64,000 nucleotides of DNA from Pantoea sp. Ep11b (GTDB taxonomy: Bacteria > Pseudomonadota > Gammaproteobacteria > Enterobacterales > Enterobacteriaceae). Positions 1 to 10,074 of the stretch are shown one piece after another (the first letter of the stretch is position 1; the number at the start of each line of letters is the position of its first letter). The DNA is taken from positions 2,046,001 to 2,110,000 of the forward strand of contig NZ_CP160631.1 in NCBI RefSeq assembly GCF_040783975.1, read 5' to 3'. The notes below the pieces were generated by a model. That model did not search any database. It was not told the DNA's origin and saw only the letters and a program-made list of their open reading frames with translations. Both the position numbers and the translations under genes were made by a program.

Positions 1-967
1 ACTGCGATGAGCATAGCGGCTCATCGCAACGGGTTGCTGAAGGATCAGATAAGGTTTTTATCAACAATTTTCCTGACGCTCGCATTGGAGACCGTTTAAC
101 CTGCAGTGCGGAGATATCTGGCGGTACCAATGTATTTATTGGTGGAGGTAAACTTCAGACTGACGATATCAACCCTGAAATCCCCGGCTGGGTAAACTGG
201 GTAATGATGGGCATCGGTACTGCTGCCGTTGCGGTCCTGGTTTCACCTGCTATTGCGCTGCTAGGCTTAGCCGGCGCAATGGGCGGCGGTTACGCCGGTA
301 ATTGGGTCGGTGGCAGACTGTTCGGGGAAGGCTCTGACGGACAAAAATGGTCTATGCTGGCAGGCAGTTTCGTCGGTGGGGCGTTGGGTGGCAAGGGGGG
401 CATGAAGTTTGATAGTTGGCGTGGAGGTCTGAAAAACAGTGAGACTAATGGTGTTCCTGTCAGCAAAGAGAAGTTTGATGAGATAATCGCTATCCCTAAG
501 GGAGAAAAGCCGCTGCCGGAAACCTATTTGCCATCAAAATATATAGAGTCCCATACAAAAGAGTTTTCAGAAGGCGCATCAAGGATTTTTGCTAAACTTG
601 ATTATGAGAAATATGGCATCGGAAAACCGGATGAGTGGTCGGCAGAATTTGTAAGTTCTTCAAAAAAAATGAATAAAATAATTACTGAATCTGATGGTGA
701 CTTTAACGTTATTTCAGAGAGATTAGGTATTCCTGCGGAACAGTTAGAAAGTGGAAATCTCGTGTGTATTGATTTTATGCCTGGAGAAAAATACATCCAA
801 AGATTCCAAGTGGCAATGAATGGGGCGCAAGGGATACGGATCCTTTATGGCTTGGTGGAGGAAAACTACCGAATGGTGATTGGGAAGCTGTCATATCGAC
901 TAAGGGAATGCAAAAGGGTGTCGATTAGGAAGTGTTCGATTTTAAGACTGGAGAAATATATGAGTGA
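1..967 (+). pseudogene. PAAR-domain polymorphic toxin, 5' partial, C-terminal domain frameshifted
   Basis: The reading frame is open from base 3, so the gene starts before the window. Codons 3-203 give a PAAR-type segment (FINNFPDARIGDRLTCSAEI, then NVFIGGGK and NPEIPGWVNW), the sharp tip that caps a T6SS VgrG spike. A Gly/Ala-rich hydrophobic stretch follows (about 204-400) and then a polar toxin domain. At about base 801 the protein-like sequence jumps frame: the frame starting at 803 reads IPSGNEWGARDTDPLWLGGG, KLPNGDWEAVIS and, after an in-frame TAG at 926-928, EVFDFKTGEIYE before a TGA at 965-967. The natural end is therefore TGA 967, and one deletion-type frameshift plus one nonsense codon disable the toxin. 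The toxic activity is not recognised. GC content is lower than in the core genes downstream, suggesting transfer. Confidence 0.8.
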
Positions 968-1235
968 CGGAACTTTAATCTTTGTCAGCAAGGGAAACTA
1001 TGCAGTTTTGCAAACTAATGAAGGATTTGTAGTAAGTGTTTTATTTCCTAATTTTTATAAAAACTCTCATTTTGATGTGAGTAAAGATTTTCTGCTGGAT
1101 ATAGACTCTTTGATAAAAGCAAGGGATTTTGAAGCACTCGATCGGTTAGCTGATGATATCAGGAGGAATTACAATGCTTATAAGCCTAAAGAAGTGGCCC
1201 AGGTCAATATGACAGGGAAGGAACTGATAAAGTGA
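960..1235 (+). CDS. putative immunity protein of the PAAR toxin, 91 aa
   Basis: ATG at 960 overlaps the toxin stop (ATGAGTGA, 960-967), the usual coupling of a toxin to its immunity gene. A Shine-Dalgarno GGAG at 950-953 lies six bases before this ATG. Because of the upstream frameshift, this gene is in the same frame as the PAAR segment and looks like the tail of one 343-aa protein, which is misleading. The product is small, acidic and soluble (starts MSDGTLIFVSKGNYAVLQ), with no signal peptide or membrane segment, as expected for a cytoplasmic inhibitor. The family is not recognised; the role is inferred from position and overlap. The gene itself looks intact although its toxin is broken. 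Confidence 0.65.
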   Translation: MSDGTLIFVSKGNYAVLQTNEGFVVSVLFPNFYKNSHFDVSKDFLLDIDSLIKARDFEALDRLADDIRRNYNAYKPKEVAQVNMTGKELIK

Positions 1236-1423
1236 ATCGCTCTGAATAAGTGTGCATTGTGATTATTTATTTGTGGTTTTCGCTGCTAAGTACTCATCTT
1301 TTCAATAGTATTCAGTTATTGATTGATGAAAGTCAATATCGCAACAGAAAATAATCATGTTATCTTTTTATTGAAGTGGCACAGGAGCGGATAATTGATT
1401 TTTCAATAATGTAGATTAGTATC

Positions 1424-1681
1424 ATGACCAGGAAAAAATTATTGAAAAACCCCTGGAATTTTATTCTTTATAGGGTTGATGACGAATCATATCTAATGAA
1501 GGTTATGTTCAGTGAAGGTGATTACAAAGTTGATGTCGAAAGATTCTTCATTGTAACTCCATATATTAATTTCCGTTCTATCGATATTGAAATATTAAAA
1601 AATCTTTCGAAAAAAATAAAGGAAGATACAGGGCAGTACGTAATAAATGAAGTTAGCAAGGAAGATTTTGAATTAATATAG
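1424..1681 (+). CDS. small hypothetical protein, possible orphan immunity protein
   Basis: 85-aa open frame beginning MTRKKLLKNPWNFILYRVDD. It is AT-rich, rich in Lys, Asp, Ile and Phe, and has no signal peptide or membrane segment. No clear ribosome binding site is visible before the ATG. It lies between an intact-looking immunity gene and a broken one, in the array position where T6SS and Rhs loci often stack immunity genes left from displaced toxins. I do not recognise the family. It could also be a chance ORF, but length, composition and context favour a real gene. Confidence 0.45.
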   Translation: MTRKKLLKNPWNFILYRVDDESYLMKVMFSEGDYKVDVERFFIVTPYINFRSIDIEILKNLSKKIKEDTGQYVINEVSKEDFELI

Positions 1682-1823
1682 TTTTAAGGTTTTCTATTTG
1701 GTGAATACAAGGTCTGTCTTTGGCTTACTTTATACATTCTGTTTGTAATAAGGTAGGTCCAGTGACTTTTAATCCAAGATCTGCCTTTGCTCTTAAACAA
1801 GAAAAGTGCATGTTGGGTTTATA

Positions 1824-2003
1824 ATGAACAAATAAGAATATACTGCTTTAGACTACATTGATGATGCTATCGATATCACTAATCAAAGAGCCTTAGATAA
1901 GCCTGATTTTACAGTTTTTCAGGTTGCTCTGAAACAACTTGTTTACTTAAAAAAGACATTAACGGGTGAAGAAAATGATAAAAGTGTCCTGCATAACCGC
2001 TGA
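1824..2003 (+). pseudogene. Tsi6-like immunity gene remnant
   Basis: Reading from ATG 1824 gives MNK, then an in-frame TAA at 1833-1835, then EYTALDYIDDAIDITNQRAL followed by DKPDFTVFQVALKQLVYLKK and LTGEENDKSVLHNR before TGA at 2001-2003. The pattern YID-A-----R----P-F-----A-KQL-Y----L-----D-S-LH resembles the start of Tsi6, the immunity protein to the NAD-degrading T6SS toxin Tse6 (recalled from memory, not aligned). The early stop and loss of the C-terminal third mark it as a pseudogene. No matching toxin sequence is visible upstream, so it looks like a leftover of an earlier effector cassette. Confidence 0.55.
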
Positions 2004-2096
2004 TAGCAGTAACGTGCTTTTTGGCATCTTAACTCCTGCTACAGGGTCGCGAAATACATCAGTCAATGGTCAGGATTTCATTATGTTTGCTTTTAA

Positions 2097-2133
2097 CTGC
2101 CGGACACAGCGCCTCGCCTGCGTTGTCCGGCAG
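2097..2133. repeat. REP-like palindromic element
   Basis: CTGCCGGACA (2097-2106) and TGTCCGGCAG (2124-2133) form a perfect 10-bp inverted repeat around a GC-rich centre. Size and the CCGGA/TCCGG arms resemble enterobacterial REP units. It sits in non-coding sequence downstream of ychF. About 180 bases around it (2004-2230) hold no gene that I can support; the minus strand carries a short open stretch without a convincing start. Confidence 0.5.
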
Positions 2134-2230
2134 CGTCGTATTAAATAACGCCTATCTTTCCATGTTCTGTCATAGCGGAACAGCCGTTTCGCCACTTCCT
2201 CCATATCATCAATTTTTCTTTCGAATCTGA

Positions 2231-2263
2231 AAGTAAAAAAATCCACGCAATTGCGTGGATTTA
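2231..2263 (-). terminator. rho-independent terminator of ychF
   Basis: On the minus strand a perfect palindrome (AATCCACGCAATTGCGTGGATT) is followed by a run of T. It lies 60 bases after the ychF stop. Confidence 0.85.
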
Positions 2264-2322
2264 AACGATTTTCGCTGACCTGACGAGATTCAATGAAACC
2301 TTATGAATCCAGCAAGCTTAAC

Positions 2323-3414
2323 TCAGACGTTAAACAGGAAGTTCATCACATCGCCATCTTTGACAATGTATTCTTTCCCTTCTGAACGCATCTTGCCAGC
2401 TTCTTTCGCGCCCTGTTCGCCTTTAAAGGCGATAAAGTCTTCAAACGCGATGGTCTGGGCGCGGATAAAGCCCTTCTCGAAGTCGGTATGGATTTTACCG
2501 GCAGCCTGTGGTGCCGTCGCGCCGACCGGGATGGTCCATGCACGAACTTCTTTCACGCCTGCGGTGAAGTAGGTCTGCAGGTTCAGCAGGGCGTAACCGG
2601 CGCGGATCACGCGGTTCAGGCCTGGCTCTTCCAGTCCCAGCTCAGCCATAAACTCGTCCCGATCTTCATCTTCCAGCTCAGCGATGTCCGACTCAACCGC
2701 AGCGCACACCGGCACCACAACCGAACCTTCTGCTTCGGCGATAGCGCGAACCTGATCCAGATAGGGGTTGTTCTCGAAACCATCTTCATTGACGTTGGCA
2801 ATGTACATGGTCGGCTTCAGCGTCAGGAAGCTCAGGTAGCGGATGGCGGCTTTCTCATCCGCATCCAGGTCCAGCGAACGCAGCATGCCCGCTTCAGAGA
2901 GGTGCGGCAGGCACTTCTCCAGCGCAGCCAGTTCGGCCTTCGCATCTTTATCGCCACCTTTGGCTTTCTTCTGCACGCGCTGAATCGCACGTTCACAGGT
3001 GTCGAGATCGGAGAGCGCCAGTTCGGTATTGATCACGTCAATATCTTCCGCCGGGTTCACTTTACCTGCGACGTGGATAATGTTGTCGTTCTCAAAGCAG
3101 CGAACGACATGGCCAATCGCTTCGGTTTCGCGGATGTTCGTCAGGAACTGGTTGCCCAGGCCTTCGCCTTTCGACGCGCCTTTCACCAGACCGGCGATAT
3201 CGACAAATTCCATGGTAGTTGGTACCACGCGCTGCGGCTTCACGATCTCAGCGAGCTGATCGAGACGCAGGTCAGGCATTGGCACTACGCCCGTGTTTGG
3301 CTCAATGGTGCAGAAGGGGAAGTTAGCCGCTTCGATACCCGCTTTGGTCAGCGCGTTAAACAGAGTGGATTTACCGACGTTCGGCAGGCCCACGATACCG
3401 CATTTGAATCCCAT
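2323..3414 (-). CDS. ychF: redox-responsive ribosome-binding ATPase YchF (OLA1/Obg family)
   Basis: 363 aa, the usual length. It is a cytoplasmic P-loop ATPase of the Obg superfamily that binds ribosomes and dampens the oxidative stress response. The G1 loop GLPNVGKST is at residues 9-17. The usual NKxD motif is replaced by NVNE at 207-210, the change that gives this family its preference for ATP over GTP. The C-terminal TGS-like region is complete and ends in MNFLFNV. The start is chosen at ATG 3414, with AAGGG nine bases upstream. It is followed in the same direction by its own terminator and preceded by pth about 110 bases away, as in E. coli. Confidence 0.97.
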   Translation of the reverse strand: MGFKCGIVGLPNVGKSTLFNALTKAGIEAANFPFCTIEPNTGVVPMPDLRLDQLAEIVKPQRVVPTTMEFVDIAGLVKGASKGEGLGNQFLTNIRETEAIGHVVRCFENDNIIHVAGKVNPAEDIDVINTELALSDLDTCERAIQRVQKKAKGGDKDAKAELAALEKCLPHLSEAGMLRSLDLDADEKAAIRYLSFLTLKPTMYIANVNEDGFENNPYLDQVRAIAEAEGSVVVPVCAAVESDIAELEDEDRDEFMAELGLEEPGLNRVIRAGYALLNLQTYFTAGVKEVRAWTIPVGATAPQAAGKIHTDFEKGFIRAQTIAFEDFIAFKGEQGAKEAGKMRSEGKEYIVKDGDVMNFLFNV

Positions 3415-3521
3415 GGTTTAATACCCTTTATGACTGGATGGACAGTGCGCCAGAGGGCGAACTGTCGGAGACGAATGGAAAATTTCGCGCATTATACACG
3501 GAAACGCGATGATTCGGGCGT

Positions 3522-4109
3522 TTAAGCCGGTTTGAAGGCGTGCAGCCGGTTCATCGCCTTGATGCGATCCTCTTTCAGCCACAGTTCGGTGCAGCGCGCC
3601 GCTTCATCTATGGCATCATCGATCAGCTTCTGCTCGCTGGCTGGCGGCTTGCCCAGCACAAATCCGGTCACCTTGTTGCGGTCGCCAGGATGGCCGATGC
3701 CGATGCGCAGGCGGTGAAAATTGTTGTTGTTGCCCAGTTTGCTGATGATGTCTTTCAGGCCGTTATGACCGCCGTGGCCGCCGCCCTGCTTGAACTTTGC
3801 CACACCAGGGGGGAGATCGAGTTCGTCGTGCGCCACCAGAATCTCCTCCGGGGCAATACGATAAAAGGTCGCCATGGCCGCGACCGCCTTGCCGCTCAGG
3901 TTCATAAAGGTGGTCGGCACCAGCAGGCGCACATCTTCTCCGGCTATCGCCAGGCGGGCGGTGTAGCCATAGAATTTGCTTTCCTCTTTCAGTGACTGAT
4001 TGTGACGTTCAGCCAGTAAATCCAGATACCAGGCACCCGCGTTGTGACGCGTGGCGGCATATTCAGCACCCGGATTGGCGAGGCCTACAATCAGTTTAAT
4101 GCTGCTCAC
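3522..4109 (-). CDS. pth: peptidyl-tRNA hydrolase
   Basis: Cleaves the ester bond of peptidyl-tRNAs released from stalled ribosomes, recycling tRNA; essential in bacteria. The 195-aa product begins with a GTG codon ([20 protein letters not shown]), aligning with the E. coli start. An AGGA motif lies upstream of the GTG, whereas the longest open frame would add 29 unrelated residues. The RHNAG motif near residue 22 contains the catalytic histidine, and [11 protein letters not shown] and [14 protein letters not shown] are the conserved substrate-binding stretches. It lies upstream of ychF, transcribed toward it. Confidence 0.96.
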   Translation of the reverse strand: MSSIKLIVGLANPGAEYAATRHNAGAWYLDLLAERHNQSLKEESKFYGYTARLAIAGEDVRLLVPTTFMNLSGKAVAAMATFYRIAPEEILVAHDELDLPPGVAKFKQGGGHGGHNGLKDIISKLGNNNNFHRLRIGIGHPGDRNKVTGFVLGKPPASEQKLIDDAIDEAARCTELWLKEDRIKAMNRLHAFKPA

Positions 4110-4364
4110 AATGATTATCCTGCTGTTATTGCGAAAGGGCGTTAGTTTACTGCGCCACAGCCGAGATGACAAAGCCGAAGCAGTGAAATGGTTCACTGCA
4201 GTGATTAATCATTTTCTATCTGAATCAACAGGCTGCCTTCAGGGCCACGCAATCCTTTATGGCTGATGTGTGATCCAGTACGCAACGTTCAGGTCAGCCA
4301 TTGCCTAAACTTATGACACTTAACATTGTGTGCGGTTCTTAACCTGTATGGATGGAGGTTCAGC

Positions 4365-4640
4365 ATGAAACATCAACACTGCCGTATGGCGGGTAACAGT
4401 TTGATGGTACTGGGATTAGTCACGATGGTTCTGGGCGTGGGCGTCTCCATTGCGAACCAGCTGCCTGCCCTGAACATGCCGCAGATCCTGGCGCAGGGTG
4501 CCATCCTGAGCATCTTTATTGGCGCACTGCTGTGGCTGGTGGGCGCACGCGTCAGTGGTCGTGAAAAAGTGGAAGATCGCTACTACTGGCTGCGTCATTA
4601 CGATAAACGCTGCCGTCGGTCACCCAACTCCCACCATTAA
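4365..4640 (+). CDS. ychH: stress-induced inner-membrane protein YchH
   Basis: 91 aa, similar to E. coli YchH along its length. Two hydrophobic segments (about residues 10-28 and 44-62) predict a small inner-membrane protein; the C-terminus ends with the conserved HYDKRCRRS. GGAGG at 4354-4358 marks ATG 4365 as the start, not the longer frame. In E. coli the gene is induced by stress and CRP-controlled, with no known biochemical role. It is divergent from pth and its stop overlaps the stop of the convergent cyclase gene by four bases. Confidence 0.92.
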   Translation: MKHQHCRMAGNSLMVLGLVTMVLGVGVSIANQLPALNMPQILAQGAILSIFIGALLWLVGARVSGREKVEDRYYWLRHYDKRCRRSPNSHH

Positions 4641-5788
4641 TTACCAGTAACTGGTAGCGGATGCTGCGCGGTGCGGTTCCGGCCGCTGGCCTTAGCGTAA
4701 TAGAGCGCCGCGTCCGCCAGTGCCAGTAAATCATCAAATCCCTGCTGCGGATGCGTAACCGTTGCAAAGCCGATGCTGACCGAATAGGCGACAGCGTCGG
4801 GCCGTGATGCACAGACCGCCAGGCGAATCGCTTCACACCAGATTTCAGTTTCTCTTGCCGCCGCCGGCAGTATCGCCGCAAACTCCTCACCGCCCATACG
4901 GGCAAAGCGTCCTTCAGCCGGTAACAGCGTTCTGACAACCTCGCAGAAATGAATCAAGACTTTATCCCCCTGCTGATGGCCATACTGGTCATTGATGCTT
5001 TTAAAATGATCCAGATCGAACAGGATGGCGCTGTAGGGGCGATTCTGTCGCCGGCATCGCATCACAATCTTCTCCGCTTCATTAAACAGAGCGCGGCGGT
5101 TCCACACGCTGGTAAGTGGATCATGCAGTGAAGTCTGTTTCAGCGCTATCTGCATCCGCTCATTGACCATGGCCAGAATGGTAAATGCCAGACCAATGAC
5201 AAACAGAATGGACTCCAGGATGACATAAACCGAAAAGTCTGAACCGCCGATCGCCCCCGGCTTTGAGCTGGGGATCGCGCTATCCAGAAAAAGACGCGCC
5301 AGATGAAACAGCAGATGGATCCACAGCAGTAACTGTGCGGGCCAGAAGGTGACTCTCAGGGTCTCGCGGGCCTGCCACATCAGCTGAATCAGTGCCGCGG
5401 TATAGAGGATGCAGGCGATGCAGAGTACCACCACCCGTCTGGGCAGACTGTCGTAGAACGCCGGGAAACAGCAGAGAAGCGCCCAGAGCAGGGCACCCAG
5501 CAGCCAGTGATGACCGGCTGGTTTACCGCAGAAGTGCCGGAACGCATTCAGCAATGTGCCGTAGGCGAGCATCACCAGAACGTTGCCGAGAGCCACCGGC
5601 AGGAAATGCAGACCACTGCTGCGCAGGCTGCTCAGAAACACGGAGAGCAGGGTGAAGATCAGCGACAGGCTGGTAAACCCCAGCACGCGATCGCGCTGCG
5701 AACCCAGCCATGCGAACACCATGATAATGCTCAGAAACCCCAGTACATAGAGCTCGCAGACAAACAAAGTATAAATATCGAGGCGCAT
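4637..5788 (-). CDS. membrane-bound diguanylate cyclase (GGEEF)
   Basis: 383 aa. The N-terminal ~205 residues hold six or seven hydrophobic segments, an integral-membrane sensor. A C-terminal GGDEF domain follows from HDPLTSVWNRR (222-232) to the end. The active site is GGEEF at 299-303, expected to be active in making c-di-GMP from two GTP. No RxxD inhibitory site is seen at the usual place before it, so product inhibition may be absent. ATG 5788 (MRLDIYTLF) is preferred because the membrane region starts there. In E. coli this position, between ychH and prs, is taken by the transporter gene dauA. Confidence 0.88.
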   Translation of the reverse strand: MRLDIYTLFVCELYVLGFLSIIMVFAWLGSQRDRVLGFTSLSLIFTLLSVFLSSLRSSGLHFLPVALGNVLVMLAYGTLLNAFRHFCGKPAGHHWLLGALLWALLCCFPAFYDSLPRRVVVLCIACILYTAALIQLMWQARETLRVTFWPAQLLLWIHLLFHLARLFLDSAIPSSKPGAIGGSDFSVYVILESILFVIGLAFTILAMVNERMQIALKQTSLHDPLTSVWNRRALFNEAEKIVMRCRRQNRPYSAILFDLDHFKSINDQYGHQQGDKVLIHFCEVVRTLLPAEGRFARMGGEEFAAILPAAARETEIWCEAIRLAVCASRPDAVAYSVSIGFATVTHPQQGFDDLLALADAALYYAKASGRNRTAQHPLPVTGN

Positions 5789-5961
5789 GGTGATGGGTTT
5801 CTGATGAGAAATGGCGCTGCAAATTACCATTTAATGCTACAGGGCAGAAGCGGGGAACACCGGGTTTTATGAAAAGAGTGAGAGGCGTCAAAAAGCGGCG
5901 GTTTTAAGGAAATTTATCGCGCGAATATCCGAAAAGGGAGCGCGTTAATCCGGGAGCGGGC

Positions 5962-5990
5962 AAAAAAAACCGGGCACGGGGCCCGGTTTA
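5962..5990 (-). terminator. rho-independent terminator of prs
   Basis: Minus strand: AAACCGGGC and GCCCGGTTT arms followed by a T-run, eight bases past the prs stop. Confidence 0.88.
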
Positions 5991-5997
5991 ACGAAGA

Positions 5998-7017
<1,020 letters not shown>

Positions 7018-7081
7018 TCACACGGGTGTGTTGATGCGAAAGGTGCAGTGTCCGGAACGTGGTGACACTGTCACGCATTCG

Positions 7082-7939
7082 CTAATCGCCCTGCAGAGTG
7101 CGCTGTAGCGGCGAAACGTTTACGCCCCGGGCTACAAATCCGCGCACCCCCTGCGGGGCAAGCTCCAGCACCTGGCGGGCAGCAGACTCGGTGTCAAATT
7201 CAGCAAACACACAAGCGCCTGTGCCAGTCAGGCGTGACGGCGCGTATTCTAGCAGCCAGGAAACAAGCTCATCAACCTCACGAAAACGTTTTCTTACCAC
7301 TGCTTCACAATCATTGGTGAAGGGTAAGGCTAAAAGCGCCGATAAACTGCGCGATGGTGTATCCCGTGTCAGTTCAGGATCGTTAAACACCTGCGGCGTG
7401 CTGATGTGAACGCCGGGGTGGGCGACCAGATACCATTTCTCTTCCGGCGCGGCGGGCTGCAGCTCTTCGCCCACGCCCTGCGCAAAGGCCGCGAAGCCCT
7501 GTACGAACACGGGCACATCTGCGCCCAGCGTCACGCCGATCGCCGCCAGCTCATCCGGGGTAAAACCGGTCTGCCACAGATGATTCAGCGCGACCAGTAC
7601 GGTGGCTGCATCCGAAGAGCCGCCGCCCAGGCCGCCACCCATGGGCAGCTGCTTTTCGATGGCAACCTGCGCGCCCGCGCGTGCAGGCAGGCTGTTTTTC
7701 GCCTGCGCCGCCTGTTTCAGCCGCTGCGCGGCACGCACAATCAGGTTATCCGCATCGGCAACGCCGGGTAGCGGTGTTAACAGCGTAATGGCATCGCTGT
7801 CATCGACGGTGATCTGCAACCGGTCGCCATAATCGAGAAACTGAAACAGCGTCTGCAGGTTGTGGTAGCCGTCGGGACGACGGCCAGTGATATAGAGAAA
7901 AAGATTCAGTTTTGCCGGAGCGGGCCAGTGGGTAATCAT
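7082..7939 (-). CDS. ispE: 4-diphosphocytidyl-2-C-methyl-D-erythritol kinase
   Basis: GHMP-family kinase that phosphorylates the 2-hydroxyl of CDP-methylerythritol in the MEP pathway to isoprenoid precursors. 285 aa, normal length. The N-terminus [19 protein letters not shown] holds the catalytic lysine region, [20 protein letters not shown] is the ATP-binding glycine loop, and [14 protein letters not shown] is the C-terminal GHMP motif. The ATG at 7939 overlaps the lolB stop by four bases, so the two genes are translationally coupled. Same order as in E. coli (lolB-ispE-prs). Confidence 0.97.
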   Translation of the reverse strand: MITHWPAPAKLNLFLYITGRRPDGYHNLQTLFQFLDYGDRLQITVDDSDAITLLTPLPGVADADNLIVRAAQRLKQAAQAKNSLPARAGAQVAIEKQLPMGGGLGGGSSDAATVLVALNHLWQTGFTPDELAAIGVTLGADVPVFVQGFAAFAQGVGEELQPAAPEEKWYLVAHPGVHISTPQVFNDPELTRDTPSRSLSALLALPFTNDCEAVVRKRFREVDELVSWLLEYAPSRLTGTGACVFAEFDTESAARQVLELAPQGVRGFVARGVNVSPLQRTLQGD

Positions 7940-8559
7940 TGAACGGTCCAGCCGTCCATACGCAGTTTGATACGCTGGTCACCCTCTTTCAGCTCCAGGC
8001 TGGAGGGCAGCGGCGGGGTGACCTTGCTGTCGTAACCGGCGATGGAAACCTGCCAGCTCTGACCGTCGCGGCTGTAGTTCAGGCTGCGCAGCTGATAGTT
8101 TTCGTTAAGCTGGTAGTCGGTGGCGTCACCCGGCAGGCCCATCATCCACTGGCGCAGGTTCGCCAGCGGAATGTTCATGCCGGTGAGCTGGGAGATCATC
8201 TTCTGCGCATCGTTACTGACGTAGCGTTTGCCCTTGTTGTCGACGATCTGCACCACCGAACCCTGCGCATCCAGCTGCAGTTCGGTGCTGCCGAGCGGGT
8301 TAGTCAGCAGAAGGCGATAACGATCGGGCGCGGTCTGCTGCCAGTTGAAGCGGGCGTAGACCTTCTGCCTGTCGGAGAGGTAGGCAAAGGCGCCGCGCGT
8401 CTGATAATGCGTGACCTTTGAGACCGCCTGCTGATGCTGTTGCCACTGTGGCGCGGTGACGCTGGGGCCGGGACCTTGCGGTTTGTTGACGCTACAGGCC
8501 GCCAGCAGAACGCTGGCAAGGGGCAAAAGGCGCAACAGATTGCGTGGTGAAGTAAGCAT
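7936..8559 (-). CDS. lolB: outer-membrane lipoprotein receptor LolB
   Basis: Accepts lipoproteins from the periplasmic carrier LolA and inserts them in the inner leaflet of the outer membrane; itself a lipoprotein. The signal peptide ends in VLLAAC, with Cys acylated, and the mature protein begins [10 protein letters not shown]. The conserved core [21 protein letters not shown] is present. ATG 8559 gives 207 aa, the E. coli length; a TTG three bases earlier is better spaced from the GAGGAG motif and cannot be excluded. Divergent from hemA across about 215 bases. Confidence 0.95.
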   Translation of the reverse strand: MLTSPRNLLRLLPLASVLLAACSVNKPQGPGPSVTAPQWQQHQQAVSKVTHYQTRGAFAYLSDRQKVYARFNWQQTAPDRYRLLLTNPLGSTELQLDAQGSVVQIVDNKGKRYVSNDAQKMISQLTGMNIPLANLRQWMMGLPGDATDYQLNENYQLRSLNYSRDGQSWQVSIAGYDSKVTPPLPSSLELKEGDQRIKLRMDGWTVQ

Positions 8560-8775
8560 CAAGTGGTCATCTCCTCGGACACATTGATTATTCGTAACGG
8601 ATAACGCTAACCGTCCCGGTTTTAACCGTCAATGCTGTTATGCAGCAAATTGCGGTTGATCAGGTTAATCTTATTACAGTCATAGCCTTTGTATGGCTTT
8701 TCTTGATCTGCCGCATCTTGTAGAATGCGCATCACAAAACCCTGACATTATTGGGACATCCCAACCAAAACTACC

Positions 8776-10032
8776 ATGACGCTGCTCGCTCTCGGAATCA
8801 ACCACAAGACCGCCCCCATTGCTCTGCGCGAACGTGTTTCGTTCGGGCCGGAGACGCTTGAGCAGGCATTAAACAGCCTGTTATCACAGCCAATGGTGCA
8901 GAGCGGTGTGGTGCTGTCCACCTGTAACCGGACCGAGCTCTACCTGAGTGTAGAGCAGCAGGCCGATTTACAGGCGCGTCTGGTGAGCTGGTTGTGCAAT
9001 TATCATCAGCTGAATGAAGAGGATGTGCGCAACAGCCTCTACTGGCATCAGGATAACGAGGCTGTCAGCCACCTGATGCGCGTTGCCAGCGGACTCGATT
9101 CACTGGTGCTCGGCGAGCCGCAGATCCTGGGTCAGGTCAAGAAAGCTTTTGCGGACTCCTCACGCGGTCAGGCGCTGAGCAGCGAACTGGAACGCATGTT
9201 CCAGAAAACTTTCTCGGTCGCCAAGCGCGTCCGCACGGAAACCGATATCGGGGCCAATGCGGTGTCGGTGGCGTTTGCCGCCTGTACCCTGGCGCGTCAG
9301 ATTTTCGAATCTCTCTCATCGGTCAACGTATTGCTGGTGGGCGCGGGCGAGACCATTGAGCTGGTGGCGCGTCATCTGCGTGAACATCAGGTCAAAAACC
9401 TGATCATCGCCAACCGGACCCGCGAACGCGCCGAAACGCTGGCGTCAGAAGTGGGCGCTGAGGTGATCACGCTGGCAGAGATCGACGCCCGCCTGGCCGA
9501 AGCGGACATTATTATCTCCTCCACCTCCAGTCCGTTACCGATTATCGGCAAGGGGATGATGGAGCGCGCCCTGAAAGCGCGACGCAACAAACCGATGCTG
9601 CTGGTCGATATTGCCGTACCGCGCGATGTGGAGCCGGAAGTGGGCGACCTGCCCAACGCCTATCTCTACAGCGTGGACGATCTGCAGGCGATCATCGAGC
9701 AGAACCTGGCGCAGCGTAAAGCGGCGGCGGTGCAGGCAGAAAACATTGTCGTGCAGGAAAGCAGTGAATTTATGGCATGGCTGCGCTCGCAGGGTGCGGT
9801 CAATACCATCCGTGAATACCGCTCTCAGGCGGATGAAATCCGCGCTGAGCTGGAAGGCCGTGCGCTGCAGGCCCTGCAACAGGGCGGCGATCCGCAGAAA
9901 ATCATGCAGGAACTGGCGCACAAGCTGACCAACCGTTTAATCCATGCCCCAACCAAATCACTTCAGCAGGCCGCCCGCGACGGCGATAATGAACGCCTGC
10001 AGATTTTACGCGACAGCCTGGGTCTCGATTAG
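8776..10032 (+). CDS. hemA: glutamyl-tRNA reductase
   Basis: Reduces glutamyl-tRNA with NADPH to glutamate-1-semialdehyde, the first committed step of C5-type tetrapyrrole synthesis. 418 aa, as in E. coli. The catalytic cysteine is in STCNRTELY at residue 50. The catalytic domain is followed by an NADPH-binding fold ([31 protein letters not shown]) and a helical dimerisation tail. It heads the hemA-prfA-prmC-sirB2-sirB1-kdsA run. The N-terminal signal for haem-dependent proteolysis ([11 protein letters not shown]) is conserved. Confidence 0.97.
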   Translation: MTLLALGINHKTAPIALRERVSFGPETLEQALNSLLSQPMVQSGVVLSTCNRTELYLSVEQQADLQARLVSWLCNYHQLNEEDVRNSLYWHQDNEAVSHLMRVASGLDSLVLGEPQILGQVKKAFADSSRGQALSSELERMFQKTFSVAKRVRTETDIGANAVSVAFAACTLARQIFESLSSVNVLLVGAGETIELVARHLREHQVKNLIIANRTRERAETLASEVGAEVITLAEIDARLAEADIIISSTSSPLPIIGKGMMERALKARRNKPMLLVDIAVPRDVEPEVGDLPNAYLYSVDDLQAIIEQNLAQRKAAAVQAENIVVQESSEFMAWLRSQGAVNTIREYRSQADEIRAELEGRALQALQQGGDPQKIMQELAHKLTNRLIHAPTKSLQQAARDGDNERLQILRDSLGLD

Positions 10033-10074
10033 GCACAACGCTGTCGCCACCTGTTACGGGAATCCCACATTTAA

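Noticed and set aside
204..1235. A single intact 343-aa protein starting at ATG 204
   Set aside because: The frame is open to the window edge upstream and encodes a PAAR domain there; it also changes character at 801, where another frame carries the protein-like text, and contains an independent start at 960.
2004..2230. Short minus-strand coding stretch (MEEVAKRLFRYDRTWK...)
   Set aside because: No start signal, runs through the REP-like palindrome and ends soon after; could be a gene fragment but cannot be supported.
2488..3525. 345-aa plus-strand frame opposite ychF
   Set aside because: Shadow of a strongly conserved gene; composition is that of antisense codons (rich in His, Gln, Arg) with no ribosome binding site.
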